From positions 229,081,127-229,145,126 of the forward strand of contig OV884056.1 in the NCBI GenBank assembly GCA_930367215.1: a stretch of 64,000 nucleotides of DNA. Direction: 5' to 3'. The DNA is from Pollenia angustigena. Its lineage: Eukaryota > Arthropoda > Insecta > Diptera > Polleniidae. Of the stretch, positions 21,385 to 34,024 are shown in pieces. Positions within the stretch are counted from its first letter, which is position 1. Each line of letters begins with the position of its first letter. The notes under the pieces were generated by a model, which did not search any database, was not told where the DNA came from, and saw only the letters and a program-made list of their open reading frames with translations. The translations under genes and the position numbers were made by a program.

Positions 21385-22595
21385 GGGTAATTCCATGTCA
21401 AAACGACCAAGAGTGGGACACGACCCCTTCCGATTTTAATGAAATTTGGTGAGAAGGTTCCTTTTATCTTATTAGGAACATATATGAACGAAAAAAATGT
21501 CATTTTAAAGAAAATACTTGGGACAACAAACCATAAATTGAAAAAAAATTTTTTTTTTAAAAATGTAATATCTGTAAAATGTTAAATTTTAAAACGGACT
21601 AAGTCAAAAACCTATTTTTTTATTTGGCTGATTTTTTTTTTTATAATACCTCAAACTGTTCTTTAAAAATCCTGAAACTTTGAAGGAGGTGTTTTTTTTC
21701 TTTTTTAAGATATGATTTTTTTCCTTGCGCAAACCTTAAAAAAATAATATTAAAATAGAATTTTAATATTGTAATTTGGAGTAATAAGTACACTGTGCTA
21801 GTTGCAAACAACAGACCAGCCGCGCACCTGGCATTTTACCCTAATTGGGGACGCTGAATCCAGTGGTGCTAACCGTTTTTTTAGGTTAGCTCTTGTTTTC
21901 AAGATATATCGTTATTTCGAAAATGTAAAAGGTTGCACAGCATATATTCGCGTAACTCAAAAAAGGGTTTAGTTTATTGAAATAACTAAAAAAAACCGAA
22001 ATTCGGCAATAAATAATAAAGTGGGGCTGGTCATACATTTGACCCATCTAGGAGCATCCTACGCGCTGCAGGGGCCAAATTAAAGAATTTTATAGGATGC
22101 TCGTAGATGGGTCAAATGTAGGACCAGCCCAACTTTATTATTTACTGCCGAATTTCGGTTTTTTTAGTTATTTCAATAAACTAAACCGTTTTTGAGTTAC
22201 GCGAATATATGCTGTGCAACCTTACATTACATCAGCCAAATAAAAAAATAGGTTTTTGACTTAGTCCGTTTTTAAAATTTAACATTTTGCAGATATTACA
22301 TTTTTCAAAAAAAATTTATGGTTTGTTGCCCCAAGTATTTTCTTTAAAATGACATCAAACTCATCTTCGTATGTCAAGTAGTTTTCGAGATATTGAAGAA
22401 ATAAGCTCAACACATTCGGCTAATTCTGCGAAATTATGACATTTTGAATATGACATAACTTTCGAAAAACAAATTTTAAAAATTTTTTTCGTTCATATAT
22501 GTTCCTAATAAGATAAAAGGAACCTTCTCACCAAATTTCATTAAAATCGGAAGGGGTCATGTCCCACTCTTGGTCGTTTTGACATGGAATTACCC
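21385..22595. mobile_element. Foldback element, about 1.2 kb, ends GGGTAATTCCATGTC
   Basis: The left end gggtaattccatgtcaaaac is mirrored at the right (gttttgacatggaattaccc). Arms include ggtgagaaggttcc and acttggg/acaacaaacc words, then a second, very clean inner inverted repeat (21933-22060 against 22090-22225, for example ggttgcacagcatatattcg). About 300 bp at 21631-21930 lies in one arm only and may be a later insertion. No coding frame. A one-arm relative is at 19229, and the ends resemble those of the element at 43448. Confidence 0.75.
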
Positions 22596-23128
22596 TACTA
22601 TAAATTGATTTAAAGCGAATCAAATTCTGAACTTACCTAAGTAAAATATTAGTTATATATTTCCACTGCTAATTAAAGGGAATAAGGTTACAAGTATTAA
22701 TTTTGTTAGGAAGAAACCCTATATTTATCTTAAAATTACAAATTTTTTATTTAAATACTTTGCTTTTATTCAGTAGAACTACAGTATGCCAAATGCTTCC
22801 TATCCTTTGTTTAATTCAATTAAGTGTCTAAGTTATTATAGACAAGTTATGGAAAAAATATTTATTTGTGTGTTTAAAAAGGAAAATAAAGAATCAAAAT
22901 TTATTACAACAGCACTGGTGCTGTTTTAATAAACTCAACAAAAAATATTAAGTAGAGAGAGTATAAAAATACAATTTAAAATTAATAAAATTATTTCAAT
23001 AACCCAACAACATATTTAACTTGGTTTAAATTAAAGTGAACAAAAGTATGAAATTTCTCGTTAATTATACTTTCTTTCTGGCAAAAATATAGGTATTCGG
23101 TGAAACTAATTTTGTACCTACACTTATA
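22596..23128. other. AT-rich spacer
   Basis: No supported feature. agcactggtgct at 22911-22922 is a small palindrome only. Confidence 0.3.
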
Positions 23129-23618
23129 CTATGTTCACACTTGGGTTCTTAAACTCGTTTAAGCAGCTCGAACGTGATTAAGCTCTAATCACTTCAAAAT
23201 CGAGATGATAACCCATACATTGAAGTGATTTGTTAATCACTTCAAATTGACATGATTACAACTAAATCACTTCATAAACCACATAGAATCCACTGAACAT
23301 ACCTCAAATGTAGAATCGCCAACAACCGTGTACAACCGGCCAAGACTGCTTAATGTTTTTATCTATTTTTTCTTAAATAATTCATAAATTTTCACAATTA
23401 CATCATTAAAATTAATAAAATAATCTTCTGATAACTTTATAAAAGTGTTTTTATCCATTTTTAATACTTTAAAGAAATTTAAATTTGTTTGTTGTTTTTT
23501 TGTGTGTTTTTTCTTAATCATCTGTCATCTTAATCATCTCAAATGTAATGTGAACGGCTTTGATTAGCTAAATCAACATTTTGCTTAAACGCGTTTAAAA
23601 ACCCAAATGTGAACATAG
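23129..23618. mobile_element. MITE, 490 bp, ends CTATGTTCAC
   Basis: 35-bp inverted ends: ctatgttcacacttgggt on the left, ctatgttcacatttgggt on the right strand, both continuing to the word gtttaag. The interior repeats aatcacttcaaa-type words. Non-autonomous, superfamily not determined. Confidence 0.75.
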
Positions 23619-23814
23619 CATTAAAAGGAATATTAATCCATTCGTACTCAAATCAATTTTTTGTTTGTTTTTTTAATACATATGTTTTTATTATTATTTA
23701 TTCTTATCGAAATTTACAATATGTATTCAAACCTTAATTCTACTTGTTGTTTATTAGTTGTTACCAATGTAACCACTAACTGCTGTATTCAAATTTTAAA
23801 AATGTCTTCTAGTT

Positions 23815-24600
23815 AGGCTCAAAGTATCGGTTCTTTTTAGCCTCTGATGACCTTCGAACTGAAGCAGACCCGGAGCGAGGTAGTTAGGGTGGGCCATTAG
23901 TTTATATATGTAGCTAATTGAATATTTTTTAATTTCGTCCTGGATAGTAGGGACGTTGAAATCTCTGTGGATAATATCATTACGTATATACCAAGGGGCG
24001 CAGACAATTTGTTGTAATATTTTAGACTGTCTTCTTTGAAGCTTTTGGATGTTAGATGCTCACGCAGAACCCCATAATTGGATGCCATATTTCCATATTG
24101 GTCTGATGATGGACTTGTAAAAGAGAATTTTGTTGTCTAAAGACAAGTTTGAGTTTAGACCTAGAAGCCTATGTAGTTGAGCAGCTTTAAGTATCATAGC
24201 CGTTATTTTCGCTTCAATATGACGTGACCACGTCAATCGTCTATCTATATAAATTCCCAAGTATTTTACATAATTTTCTACCGGAACACTGACGGGCACG
24301 TTTGTCTTCTGAGAGTGAAAGTTAAGTGATCACATTTAGCCGGATTAACATATACTTTCCATTTGTCCAACCAAGCCTCTAGTTCGTTGATGTGAGACTG
24401 TAGATTTTGCGATGCGACGTTTGGGTCATGGTTAACGCTAATAAATGCTGTGTCGTCTGCAAATGTAGAGGTATGCGTGCTCAGGTTTGTTGGCATATCC
24501 GTTGTGTATATTATGTTTAGTAGCATTCCTAATATCATTTCGGAGCGGTAATAATAGAACGGTGAGTATGGATTTTCTTGAATCAAGTACAGAAATATTG
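23815..24600 (-). pseudogene. Jockey-clade non-LTR reverse transcriptase, broken
   Basis: The minus strand carries the catalytic and thumb regions of a jockey-type reverse transcriptase. STFADDTAFISV (24470-24435) holds the FADD box; LDKWKVYVNPAKCDHLTFT follows, then YVKYLGIYIDRRLTWSRHIE, KSIIRPIWKYGIQLWGSA and the C-terminal tail. Two frame changes (near 24290 and 24070) break it, and the segment before FADD lacks the expected PQGS box. Upstream domains are missing, so it is a 5'-truncated old insertion. Clade assignment is firm from the FADD phrase and the RLTW..HIE motif. Confidence 0.85.
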
Positions 24601-24629
24601 ATTCCAGTATCGTGAAATGGCGAAAAACT

Positions 24630-25315
24630 TAACCGAATTCGGTAGAAGGAGAATTTTATTCTGATTAATTTACTTATCCGTTTTACACCTTACAGAATTT
24701 CAATTATAAAACACCAGCATCATTCCCGATATGGTATTTAATTTAAAATATAACGGAAAATATAAACTAAATGAGAACTCTTGCTTTCAATTTTTTAACA
24801 TGGGTATTTTCGTCTTGTTCTGCTGTTTCTACACACAACAAGCAACCCGTTTTTAACTTCTTTCGTGGTGTTGTTGTAGTGTCTGCAACAAACTTTGATA
24901 AGAATTTAAATCGCATTTTAATCACTTTGTAAATTTAGTCTAAGTTTTATATTATTTTTAAATGCCTTAACAATTTTGTATTTATTTTTTTAAAATTCCG
25001 GGATTGATTTTAGAAAGTAGTCCATTTATGGCAGTAATTTCTACAAAAAGAAAGCTCGTCGTTTTCGGACCTACAGTTATATTTACCTTTTACAATATAT
25101 TTTTGGTCTACGTGTTTTTACCTTCAGTTTTCTTTAAAAATATGACAGCTTTTACACCATAGATTTCTATATACAGCTGGAATTCTTTTTGTAAAAATTG
25201 CGGACATTAGGAATGTTTTAATTACGTTTTAGCGTTATTCGTACTTGAATTTTTGATTACGACTCCTACTTAAAGTAAGTAAAAAAAACTTAACTTATCC
25301 CGAGTGTTTTATAAA
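24630..25315 (-). repeat. Dispersed repeat, inverted homolog of 7144-7600
   Basis: Matches the reverse complement of the repeat at 7144 in order: gatttacttat/gattaatttacttat, aaaacaccagcatcat, aactaaatgagaa, then cgtacttgaattttt and ttatcccgagtgtttt. It is longer here, with an extra middle segment at about 24820-25240. Confidence 0.6.
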
Positions 25316-25377
25316 GTTTAAAGCATAGTAGTGCTCTGTTCAAATTCGTAAAAAATGTTGAGCAACTTTTATTATTT

Positions 25378-26158
25378 CGCACGAAAATGTTTACATGTAT
25401 CAATTTTAACTATCTTGCGAGTTTGTACAATTTGAGGTTTTCTTTTCTGTAAAGTATCCGACACTGTTTTGCATATGTAAACAAACCGCACATGTTTTTT
25501 TAACTTAAAAATTTTTTTTTTAACAAACAATTTAATAAAAAAGAATGTTAATATGGCTAAAAAACTGTTACCGGTTGTGTTATTTCAATTTTTTATTTCT
25601 TATTAAATAATCAGTTCATATTGTTTTGCTTTTGCTTAAAATTCCACATGAAATAAGTGCAGCTAACATTATTTCGCAGTTGTAAAAAAATGTTGCCAGA
25701 AACATTTCGGAACTTTTTCACAAAATGAACAGAGTACAACTCTATCAAAGTTATTTCATAGATAATCAGAACAAGTTTTTTTCATATGCGTTTTGACATC
25801 ATTTCACGTGAAATGTTGAACAGAGTTCCGAAATGTTTCTGGCAACATTTTTTTTCAACTGCGAAATAATATAAGCTGCAGTTATTTCACGTGGAATTTA
25901 AGGCAAAAGCAAAAAAATATGAACTGATTATTTAATAAGAAATAAAAAATTAAAATAACACACCCGGAAAAAGTTTTTATTTATATTTAATTTCTTTTTA
26001 TTAAATTTTTTATTAAAAAAATAAACAAATTTTAGTAAACTACTTGTGGGGTTTGTTTACATACGCAAAACAATGTCGCATACTTTACAGGAATAAAAAC
26101 GTCAAATTGAACAAACTCGCAAGATAGGTAAAATTGATACATGTCAAAATTTCGTGTG
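25378..26158. repeat. Large foldback, arms about 335 bp
   Basis: The left arm (25378-25713) and right arm (25825-26158) are inverted copies: gccagaaacatttcgg against ccgaaatgtttctggc, atgaactgattatttaataa against its complement, and ttgatacatgt against acatgtatcaa. The loop is about 110 bp. Arms are visibly diverged with small indels, so it is older than the pair at 13761. Non-coding. Confidence 0.7.
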
Positions 26159-27481
26159 ATATAATATATCGACCCCTTTGTGCGAAATTATCGTATGTTA
26201 CAAAAACAAAATTTTACAGGAGAGCTATTTTCTACTGTTCTCTGCTATCACTTGCAATATAAAAATTCAAAAGTGATTAATATATTTTAAAAGTGTTTTA
26301 CTGAAGGTCACCACCCAGTATTTACAAAATAAAATATCTCTCTTGGTTTTTGTTTAATTGGCTTATGTACCGGTCGCGAACGTACGGGTTGCGAACGTAC
26401 GATTTTTCTTTATGTTTTTTTTATAATTATCACCATGCTTTTCCCATAAATATCTTATAATTTCCTTTACAAAAAAAGTTGATTGTCCTTTTACAATTGA
26501 TTGTAATGGAGAGATTGTGAAGAAAGAGTGCAACCATAACATATTTTTTGCATGTAAAATGGGTATGTCTTTAGAAGTAGAAAATATAAGATATTAAAAA
26601 ATTTTCCAGTTTCCAGCGCAATTTCTTTAAGTTAAACAGCTGAGATATGCTATGAAACCATTCTTTTGTAAAATCATAGACTTTTTTATAATAATAAACA
26701 TTCTGGTAGACCATTCTGGGGAAATGCAAATATGTAATTTTTTTTTTTATTTGGAAGTCAATTTTTCAAATTAAAAATTAAACTTTTATCATTACTTAAG
26801 CTACGTTCACTCCTATTAAATATTTGACGTCCTGCACGTATTTTTATAAAAAAAAATTATTTACTTTTGCAAAACGTTTGGCGAGATTAAACATGATTCT
26901 AAATTTCACTATACAATTATTTTTTACAAATAAAATTTAGGAAGTCTATAGAAATTGTTAAAAATTAATCTAAAGTTTAATCAATTTATTGCTCACGCTT
27001 TTTTCGTATTTTTTCCTCAAATAGTTGTTAGGACTGAATATACCTTTACACTTGAAAGTAAATGCCTAAAAAGTCCGAATACACTTACAAATGGTAAGAA
27101 CACAAATATTCTTATTATAATGCATAAATACCATAAATATATATAAAAATAAATTTTAAATTTAATGAATGCCCGTAACTTTTAAATATAAAAGAAGCAA
27201 ACCTGTAACAATAGAAGTAAAATAAAGCAGATACATTTTTGCTACAAAATTTCCCTTTGATGGCATTTTGAAACCGCCTTAAAGCTTTATTCACAACTGC
27301 AAGGCTTAAGGACAATTTTATTTCAAGTTATTAAGCGTTTCTTGTAATAATATTGGATTACCCCTTCCTAAATTGTGATAGAATCGGTGGAACAGTCGCT
27401 TCAAAACACCAAGTTTTAGAAAAAAATTAAAAAATAATTTATTCATAGAATTTTAATTTTCGATTGCTTTTGTACTTAAGC
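26159..27481. other. AT-rich spacer
   Basis: No gene or repeat boundary supported. A small direct repeat gcgaacgtacg occurs twice at 26376-26402. Confidence 0.35.
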
Positions 27482-28498
27482 CTAGATTACACTATCTCAC
27501 AAGTCTTACGCATTCCAAAATACTTTGTGAGATAGAAATCTAATGAGTTTTGTTGCGACTGTCAAAAAATCTAATGTAACATGACAGTTTGTGTTCATAT
27601 CATCACACAAAGTATAAACAATCACACATGAAATAAAATGCAACTCTGATCCAATGAAAAGCATTGTTGTTTAGAAATTTTTCAAAAAACGATGAAGTCG
27701 TATGGGATGTCAAACTTTTTTCTTAATACTTGTCATTTTCGTGACACATTGCATTCACACTATCACACTTTGTCATATTACTTGAGTTTTTGACATGTGT
27801 TCACGTCTGAACCGAAAGTAGCGGATTTCCCATCCCTGGTTTCTATTTTGAATGATGATGTGCCCTAAGACGAATTGACAACTTGAGGCGGCACTGTCAT
27901 CATCTATTATATTTTAAATTTTTCTTTTAATTTGTATGTTTTTATTGTTAGTTTTTTATTATTGTACTGAAGTCGAATCGTTGTTTAAAAGCCATACTGG
28001 ACGGCTTTTTTTTTATACTCGCGTTTTTAACTTAAATTATTTAAATTTTTTAGAAGATTTATATATTATAATAACTTTTGTATTTTTGCATTAAATAAAT
28101 GGAACTTTTATAACGTTTCGGAAAACAAGGAAAGTGTTTTTATATTCTTAGAAGTGCTTTTCTTTCGTTTTAAATATCTGTGCCTTTTTCTAGCTCTCTT
28201 TCCAGCCTTTTTAATATCACCAAGTTGCTTGGATACTTGGTGGATATTTTAGCGCTGAATCCCAAAGCCACCCTAAACACTCCACGAAACGTATCGGCGT
28301 TTCGCCCGGACCACGCAATCGGCGTTCTCTCGGGGAATAATCCAAGGTGTTTGGATCCTTGGCTGGTATTTTGGAGCTATAGCCCAAATCCACCAATATA
28401 TACAGTCCACACTCGACGAAACGTATTGGCGTTTCGTCCGGACCTTTACAAGACGTATCGGCGTTTTAATTAATACCAAGTATAATAGTGTAATCTAG
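27482..28498. mobile_element. Inverted-repeat element, ends CTAGATTACACTAT
   Basis: The left end ctagattacactat (27482) and right end atagtgtaatctag (28498) are inverted. Near the right end, a GC-richer block at 28200-28470 holds repeated phrases acgaaacgtatcggcgttt, acgaaacgtattggcgttt and agacgtatcggcgtttt. No transposase frame. Confidence 0.65.
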
Positions 28499-28674
28499 CC
28501 TTTACGGGCATAATAAAATAATAATTTGTTGCATAGTGTAGTTATTGTTTTTCAAGCTACGAGTATATATAAAACTGTATATTGTATCTAATAATGAGCA
28601 ATTTTAAATTGTGCTTTAAATGAATTGAATGTTATATTTTCTCATACCCAATACTTTTTATAATAAATTGTTTC

Positions 28675-28850
28675 GAATAATTAGTATTGTGGTCATTTTG
28701 TTGAACAATTTATGGTTTTTTTAAATCCAAATTTCAATATTTTTAATTGGGCTATGAAGAAAGCCTGGGTTCGAGCCCAGCTGCAGACAAGAATGAAAAA
28801 TTATAAATAACAATTTTAATTAATTTTCATGTTGTAAAATTCCTTTCTAC
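28675..28850. repeat. Rearranged tRNA-like repeat copy
   Basis: Starts with tagtattgtggtcattttg and contains cctgggttcgagcccag, the T-arm module of the family at 34025. The second half is inverted relative to the other copies (attttcatgttgtaaaatt), so the copy has an internal inversion. Confidence 0.55.
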
Positions 28851-28871
28851 ATAAAAATAACGACGCTGCGA

Positions 28872-29970
28872 AATATGGCCCCAGGAAATATGGCCCCAGG
28901 AAATATGGCCCCAAAAAAATAAAAGAAAATTGACCCCAAATTTGGGGCTTTTTTCATAATGCAATATGGCCCCATTTTTTTAATGAAAAATTACCCCAAA
29001 AAAAATTTGGGGTTATTCTTCATTATGAAAAATCACCCCAAAATTAATAATGAATTTTTACCCCAAAAAAGAACACAAAGAAAGTTACATTAAACATTTT
29101 CGGTGCAGTTCTTATGCCCGAAACTAAAAATCACAAATTTAGAAACCCGATTTCAAAATCCGGATAATTATACAGTTTTGTTTTAAAAATCCTACGATTG
29201 ATAGCATGGTTGGGCTTTCGGCCATGCGCAAGGATTTTTTTCTCTATGGCATAACATAAACTGGCTTTGCTAACTAAAGCTTCACGTTATAGATAGCCTG
29301 CGGCGTGGCGCAAGGATTTTGTTTTCTATGGTATAACGAATACTGGCTTCGCTAACTAAAGCTTCTCTATATAGCCGGCCTTCGGCCGGGTGAAAGGATT
29401 TTCTTCTCTTTGGTATAACGAACACTGGCTTCGCTCACTAAAGCTTCACTACATAGCCGGCCTTCGGCCGGGCGCAAGGATTTTCTTTTCTATGGTATAA
29501 CGAACTCTGGCTTCGTTCAGTAAAGCTTCTCTTAATAGCCGGCTTTGGGCCGGGCTCAATAATTTTTTCCTCTATGGTATAACAAACACCGGCTTCGCTA
29601 ACTTTAGCATATCTACCGGTAAGGATTTTCTCTACTTTGATATAAGAATTCGGGGTTTTTATACTATCCCTAGAAACTTTTACATAGAATTTTATAAAAT
29701 TTGTGTAAAAATGTTTGGGGTGATTTTTCATTTCTTAAAATTTGCATTTTTTATTACTAGACGAAAAATAGCCCCTAAGTAAAAATTGTGATTTTATTTG
29801 GGTCCATTTTTCATTCCACTTAAAATGCAAAAACACCCTAACGAAAAAATGAAAAATAACCAAAAAAAAAAAAAACAAAAAAATTGCGCCAAAATTGCGT
29901 GTTGTTGTGTCTCATGTACAATTTTGGGGCCGTTTTTCATTTTACTTTTGGGGCCATATTTCCTGGGGTC
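28872..29970. mobile_element. Element with GGCCCCAGGAAATATGG ends carrying an 82-bp satellite
   Basis: The left end repeats ggccccaggaaatat and the right end is ggggccatatttcctgggg, an inverted match. Flanking interior tracts repeat attaccccaaaaa-type words. The centre holds about five units of the same 82-bp satellite as at 18370. The layout copies that of 17757-18809 but the ends differ. No transposase frame. Confidence 0.7.
29200..29640 (+). repeat. 82-bp satellite array (about 5 units)
   Basis: Units contain tctatggtataacgaa, ctggcttcgctaactaaagc and ccggccttcggccgggcgc. The gcgcaagg word occurs at 29226 and 29308, again 82 bp apart, then with small changes near 29390 and 29472. Same satellite as 18370-18660. 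Confidence 0.8.
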
Positions 29971-29993
29971 ATTTTGCGCACCGCCAAAAATAA

Positions 29994-32340
29994 CACTGTG
30001 ATAGCTTTTGACCCGAAAAATATTAACTTCGATGAATCCAATTCGAACTATTAAGGGGGATTCCCCTGAGTGCGAAAATACATTTGGAAGTGTCAGATTG
30101 GCTCCAGTTTTACAGAAATCGGTATATATCCACTTTTCATGGATATAGCTACATAAGTCTGCGCTATTTAAAAATTTATTTATCCGACTGTATTAGTTTT
30201 TTTTTTGCCTTTTCTCAAAATTTCACGTAATTAAAACCATTAACGTCGATCAGATTAAATAAATAAATACATATAAACTGCATTAAAAATAAAAAAAAAA
30301 TTCCGTCAACGAGCGTGGTATAGGTCGTAAAAGTTTCAGAACACTTTGGGTACGTACGTTAATGCATGAAAACTATTCATCAATGCTGCAGTGTTGCAAA
30401 ATGAATTTTCTGATTCGTAATTACCAGTTGCAGTTGTGATGCTGATACTTTTTTAATGCACAACAGCTGTGCAAAGTTTGAATTTCAAAAGTTTTATAAG
30501 CAAACATAAAATAATAATAAAAATGTTATCAACAATAACGATGTCAAATTTCATTGAAAATATTGTACCAACAAGTGACAGTTTTCTTATAAATGACAAG
30601 AAGAAGCATTACAAAAAAAAAAAAAAAATTAAACGATTTCTTTTGTGTCAAAAGCTATTGCTTCAGAAAATTAACTGCAGCAATAATTGCCAAAATTTGC
30701 TGCATAAAAAACTTTTGACACACTAAAGTCATGCCAAGTTTCTTAAAAGTGATGTTTTTCGAACGTTAAACTTTACTTCTGCGCAAGTGATACCCAACAA
30801 CTGCATTTTAGGTAAAAACTGGATCAAATAAGTACTGGTATTATTATAAACTAATTCGAAATATCTTTCACATGATGTATTAAAAATTTCGTTAAGAGCA
30901 AATTTCAAAAATAAGTATTGCTTGAAAGATTTTCTACAAAACTTAAGATTTTGTAAATATATTTATTAAAACATAATCTGCCGCATTCAAAAAAAATAAA
31001 ATAAGTTTGAAATGTGTTTTGATGCAAAATTTTCATACAACTTTTTCTTAAAATACAATTCAAAAGACTATGTATAGGAAAGAAAACTTCAAGCTTTTAT
31101 AAACCATATTTTTAGTAACTCCATCATATAGAATTTTATATTTTAAAGATTTAAAAAATTTTATTTTGGAAAATTTCTCAATTTATTTATAAGTTTGAGT
31201 AAAAATAGTATGTATGTAGTAATAATTTATGTACTAGTTACATATTTAATTATTGTAATACGTACATAATTACTAAAGTGTTCCGCAAGGCCAAGAACCC
31301 GCAATAAAGAAAGTTTATTAAGCAAATATCTAGGGTTAAATAAATAAATATCGACATAATTTAAAGATAAAGCCAATTTTATAAAAAAATTTCAGCCATG
31401 GAGTATGAATATATAATATGACCTCCTAATTGGTAAATCTGTATGCTTTAAACTTCATGTAAAACACATTTTGAAGCATTTTCCAATGGTTCCCATATTT
31501 TATAGATTCATTTTTTACCTAAATAGATATGGATAAAGTATTTTGCAATTATTACGACCTATAACTCCTTAACTAGGAGCGTTGGTGCGAACAACATGTT
31601 CCTATAAAACTTCTTTCAAGAATACTAAAAAATTATATAAATATGAATTTGGTGCTGAGTCGAGTTAATATTCTTGTTTCAAGCCGATTCTTTTCTGTTA
31701 AACAAAAAAAAAAAAAAATTTAAGCACTCATCTTTAAATATTTTTTTTTTTATTAGCAGCACTTTTTCTGTTTTGTAGTGGACAAAAATAGAAATTAGTT
31801 TAATTTGGCTACAACGACAAAATAAGCACAGACAACAACCTGCAGCCATGTAGCCGTGTCGTCGTGAAAATAATCATTGCTATATACACACATGTATTCT
31901 ATTTTTGACATATTGAAGTCGGTAGCTTGATGTCTCGAATGTGTTTAATGCATAATGTACAAAGATATTTTATTAAAGTTTTTTACTTTTAATTAATTAA
32001 CTTAAGAAAAAAAAACGAAACAAATAAACAAAAGTCCAATATTTTGATTTTGAAGCTTAACTTGAGGTCTTGCTAGGAAAATCTTTATAAGATGGCTAAA
32101 AATTACGTGAAATAAAAAAAAAGTCAAAACATTCCGTAAAAGAAAGTTAAGAAGGCAAAAAAGAAAAACTAATAAGTCGAATAAAATTTTTTTAAATAGC
32201 GCATGAAAAATGGATATATACCGATTACTCAAAAACTGGAGCCAATCTGACACTTCCAAATGTACTTTCGCATTCAGGGGACTCCCCCATAATAGTTCGA
32301 AAAGGATTCATCGAAGTTCATTTTTTCGACTATCACAGTG
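29994..32340. mobile_element. 2.35-kb inverted-repeat element with TAA target duplication
   Basis: Ends begin cactgtgatag on both strands and the inverted repeat runs about 150 bp, including acttcgatgaatcc and ggaagtgtcagattggctcc. TAA directly flanks both ends (29991-29993 and 32341-32343). A 3-bp TWA-type duplication fits the PIF/Harbinger superfamily, but no transposase is recognisable inside; an 85-codon Lys-rich frame at 30469-30726 is not convincing. Probably non-autonomous. Confidence 0.7.
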
Positions 32341-32682
32341 TAATTTAATGAAAATTAAATTTAATTAAAAATATTAAAATTTGGATTAAAAAAATAAATT
32401 GTTTTTTTTTTTAATTGTTGGTGTTTTACTTTAAAAAACCGTCATTTTTCAATTTATTCCTTTGAAGCCTGTTCTTCATGTGTCTTCACGCATTTAGTGT
32501 ATGAAGAGTTGGCGTCACTGATCTCTTCTGCAGACACGTGAAAAATTACTTAGATAAGTGAATATTATGAAATCGCTTTTAATAAATTTTCAGTAGAATC
32601 AAAACAATTTTTAATTTAACTTTAAAGGCATATGAAAAAGCATTTTTAAGCCAACCGTTTTATTTTCAAAAGGAAAGCAAAA
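32341..32682. other. AT-rich spacer
   Basis: No supported feature. Confidence 0.3.
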
Positions 32683-33470
32683 AATCGTGATATTTTTAAG
32701 AGCTATAGGAAAGTTTAACAAAAAAAAAAAAAAAACACATGAAATTCAGAAAAATGCATGAAATCTTTATTTGAAGCGATAGTACGGTCCATATAATTTC
32801 CATATAAGATAATTTCATGCAAATGTTGACCGAGACTGCGCCTCAAATGGTCCATCCGCTTAGTCCAATTTTGGCATACTTTTTTCAACATTTCGGCCGG
32901 TATCTCATGAATAAATGCTTCAATGCTTCACAAAAAAAAAATCTAAAAGCGTTAAATCGCACGATCTAAGCGGCCAATTGACCGGTCCCGAACGTGAACT
33001 CGAATCTTAATAAGTCCATTGTTAAGCGTGCTGTGTGGCATGTGGCACCGTCTTGTTGAAACCACATGTCATGCAAGGCAACCTCTTGCATTTTGGGCAA
33101 AAAAAAGTTGGATATCATCTCACGGTAGCGCTCACCATTCACATTTACGTTACGATTCGCATCATCTTTGAAGAAGTACGGTCCAATGATGCCACCAGCC
33201 CATAAACCGCACCAAACTGTGACTTTTTCTGGATGCATTGGTAGCTCTTAGAATGCTTCTGGCTGATCTTCACTCCAAAATCGACAATTCTGCTTATTAA
33301 CGTACCCATTGAGCCCGATTAAATGACCATAAAATGGAAGAAGCGCGCGATGAACTTTCTTAACAGAGCACGCATTTTGATAATAAAATTCAATAATTTG
33401 CAAGCGTTGTTCGTTTGTAAGACGATTCATGGTTACATTATAGACCAAAGTAAAAAAATGAAAATTATCT
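32683..33470 (-). pseudogene. Mariner transposase, internally deleted copy
   Basis: The minus strand encodes the start MNRLTNEQRLQIIEFYYQNA (from 33430) and later VTVWCGLWAGGIIGPYFF and MWFQQDGATCHTA. The last phrase carries the catalytic Asp region of mariner DDE transposases. Most of the segment between the N-terminus and the catalytic core is deleted, and the C-terminal part (32760-32965) is out of frame with a 30-bp A-rich interruption. The left end (ttttaagagctataggaaag near 32697) matches the terminal region of the copy at 40317. It is inactive. Confidence 0.85.
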
Positions 33471-34024
33471 TTACGATCACTTATAATTGTCTCGCGTCTA
33501 TATCATTGAAATTTCGTATGTTATTTACCATAGAAATTAAACATGTGCGTGTGATTAGAAATCTAATACTGACTTTGGTACTATTGACTTCTATTGTACG
33601 CCTATATTTTTTCAATAAAGCGATTAAAAAATAAATTAAATCAGTTTCAATTAAAAATTTAATCATGTGAATTAAGGGTTTATTATATAAATAACTGCAG
33701 AAAATTTTGTTAATATCAAAAAATATTTAATTTATTAAATCACAAATTTTTGATTTGACATTTAAACCAATCACCAGTACTTTTAAGCAATTCTAGTTTA
33801 CATTTTTGGTACTTTTTTTAAAGTTGATGTCGCATTGAAAATTGAATATTTTTTAACATTTAATTATTTTATTAAAAAAAAAAAAAAAAAAATAGGAATT
33901 CATAACAAATTTTTTTTCGTATTAAAAGCAAATATAAAAGTGTTAAAAAAAATATGAATAAGAATTTTAGCAAATACAAACTGGGAATTATTTTCTTTCA
34001 TAGGTTACTGTTTATATTATACCT
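33471..34024. other. AT-rich spacer
   Basis: Non-coding; contains an A-run of about 20 bases near 33875. Confidence 0.3.

Noticed and set aside
30469..30726. 85-codon frame as transposase of the 2.35-kb element
   Set aside because: Lys-rich low-complexity sequence with a poly-Lys run from an A-tract; no DDE or DNA-binding motif.
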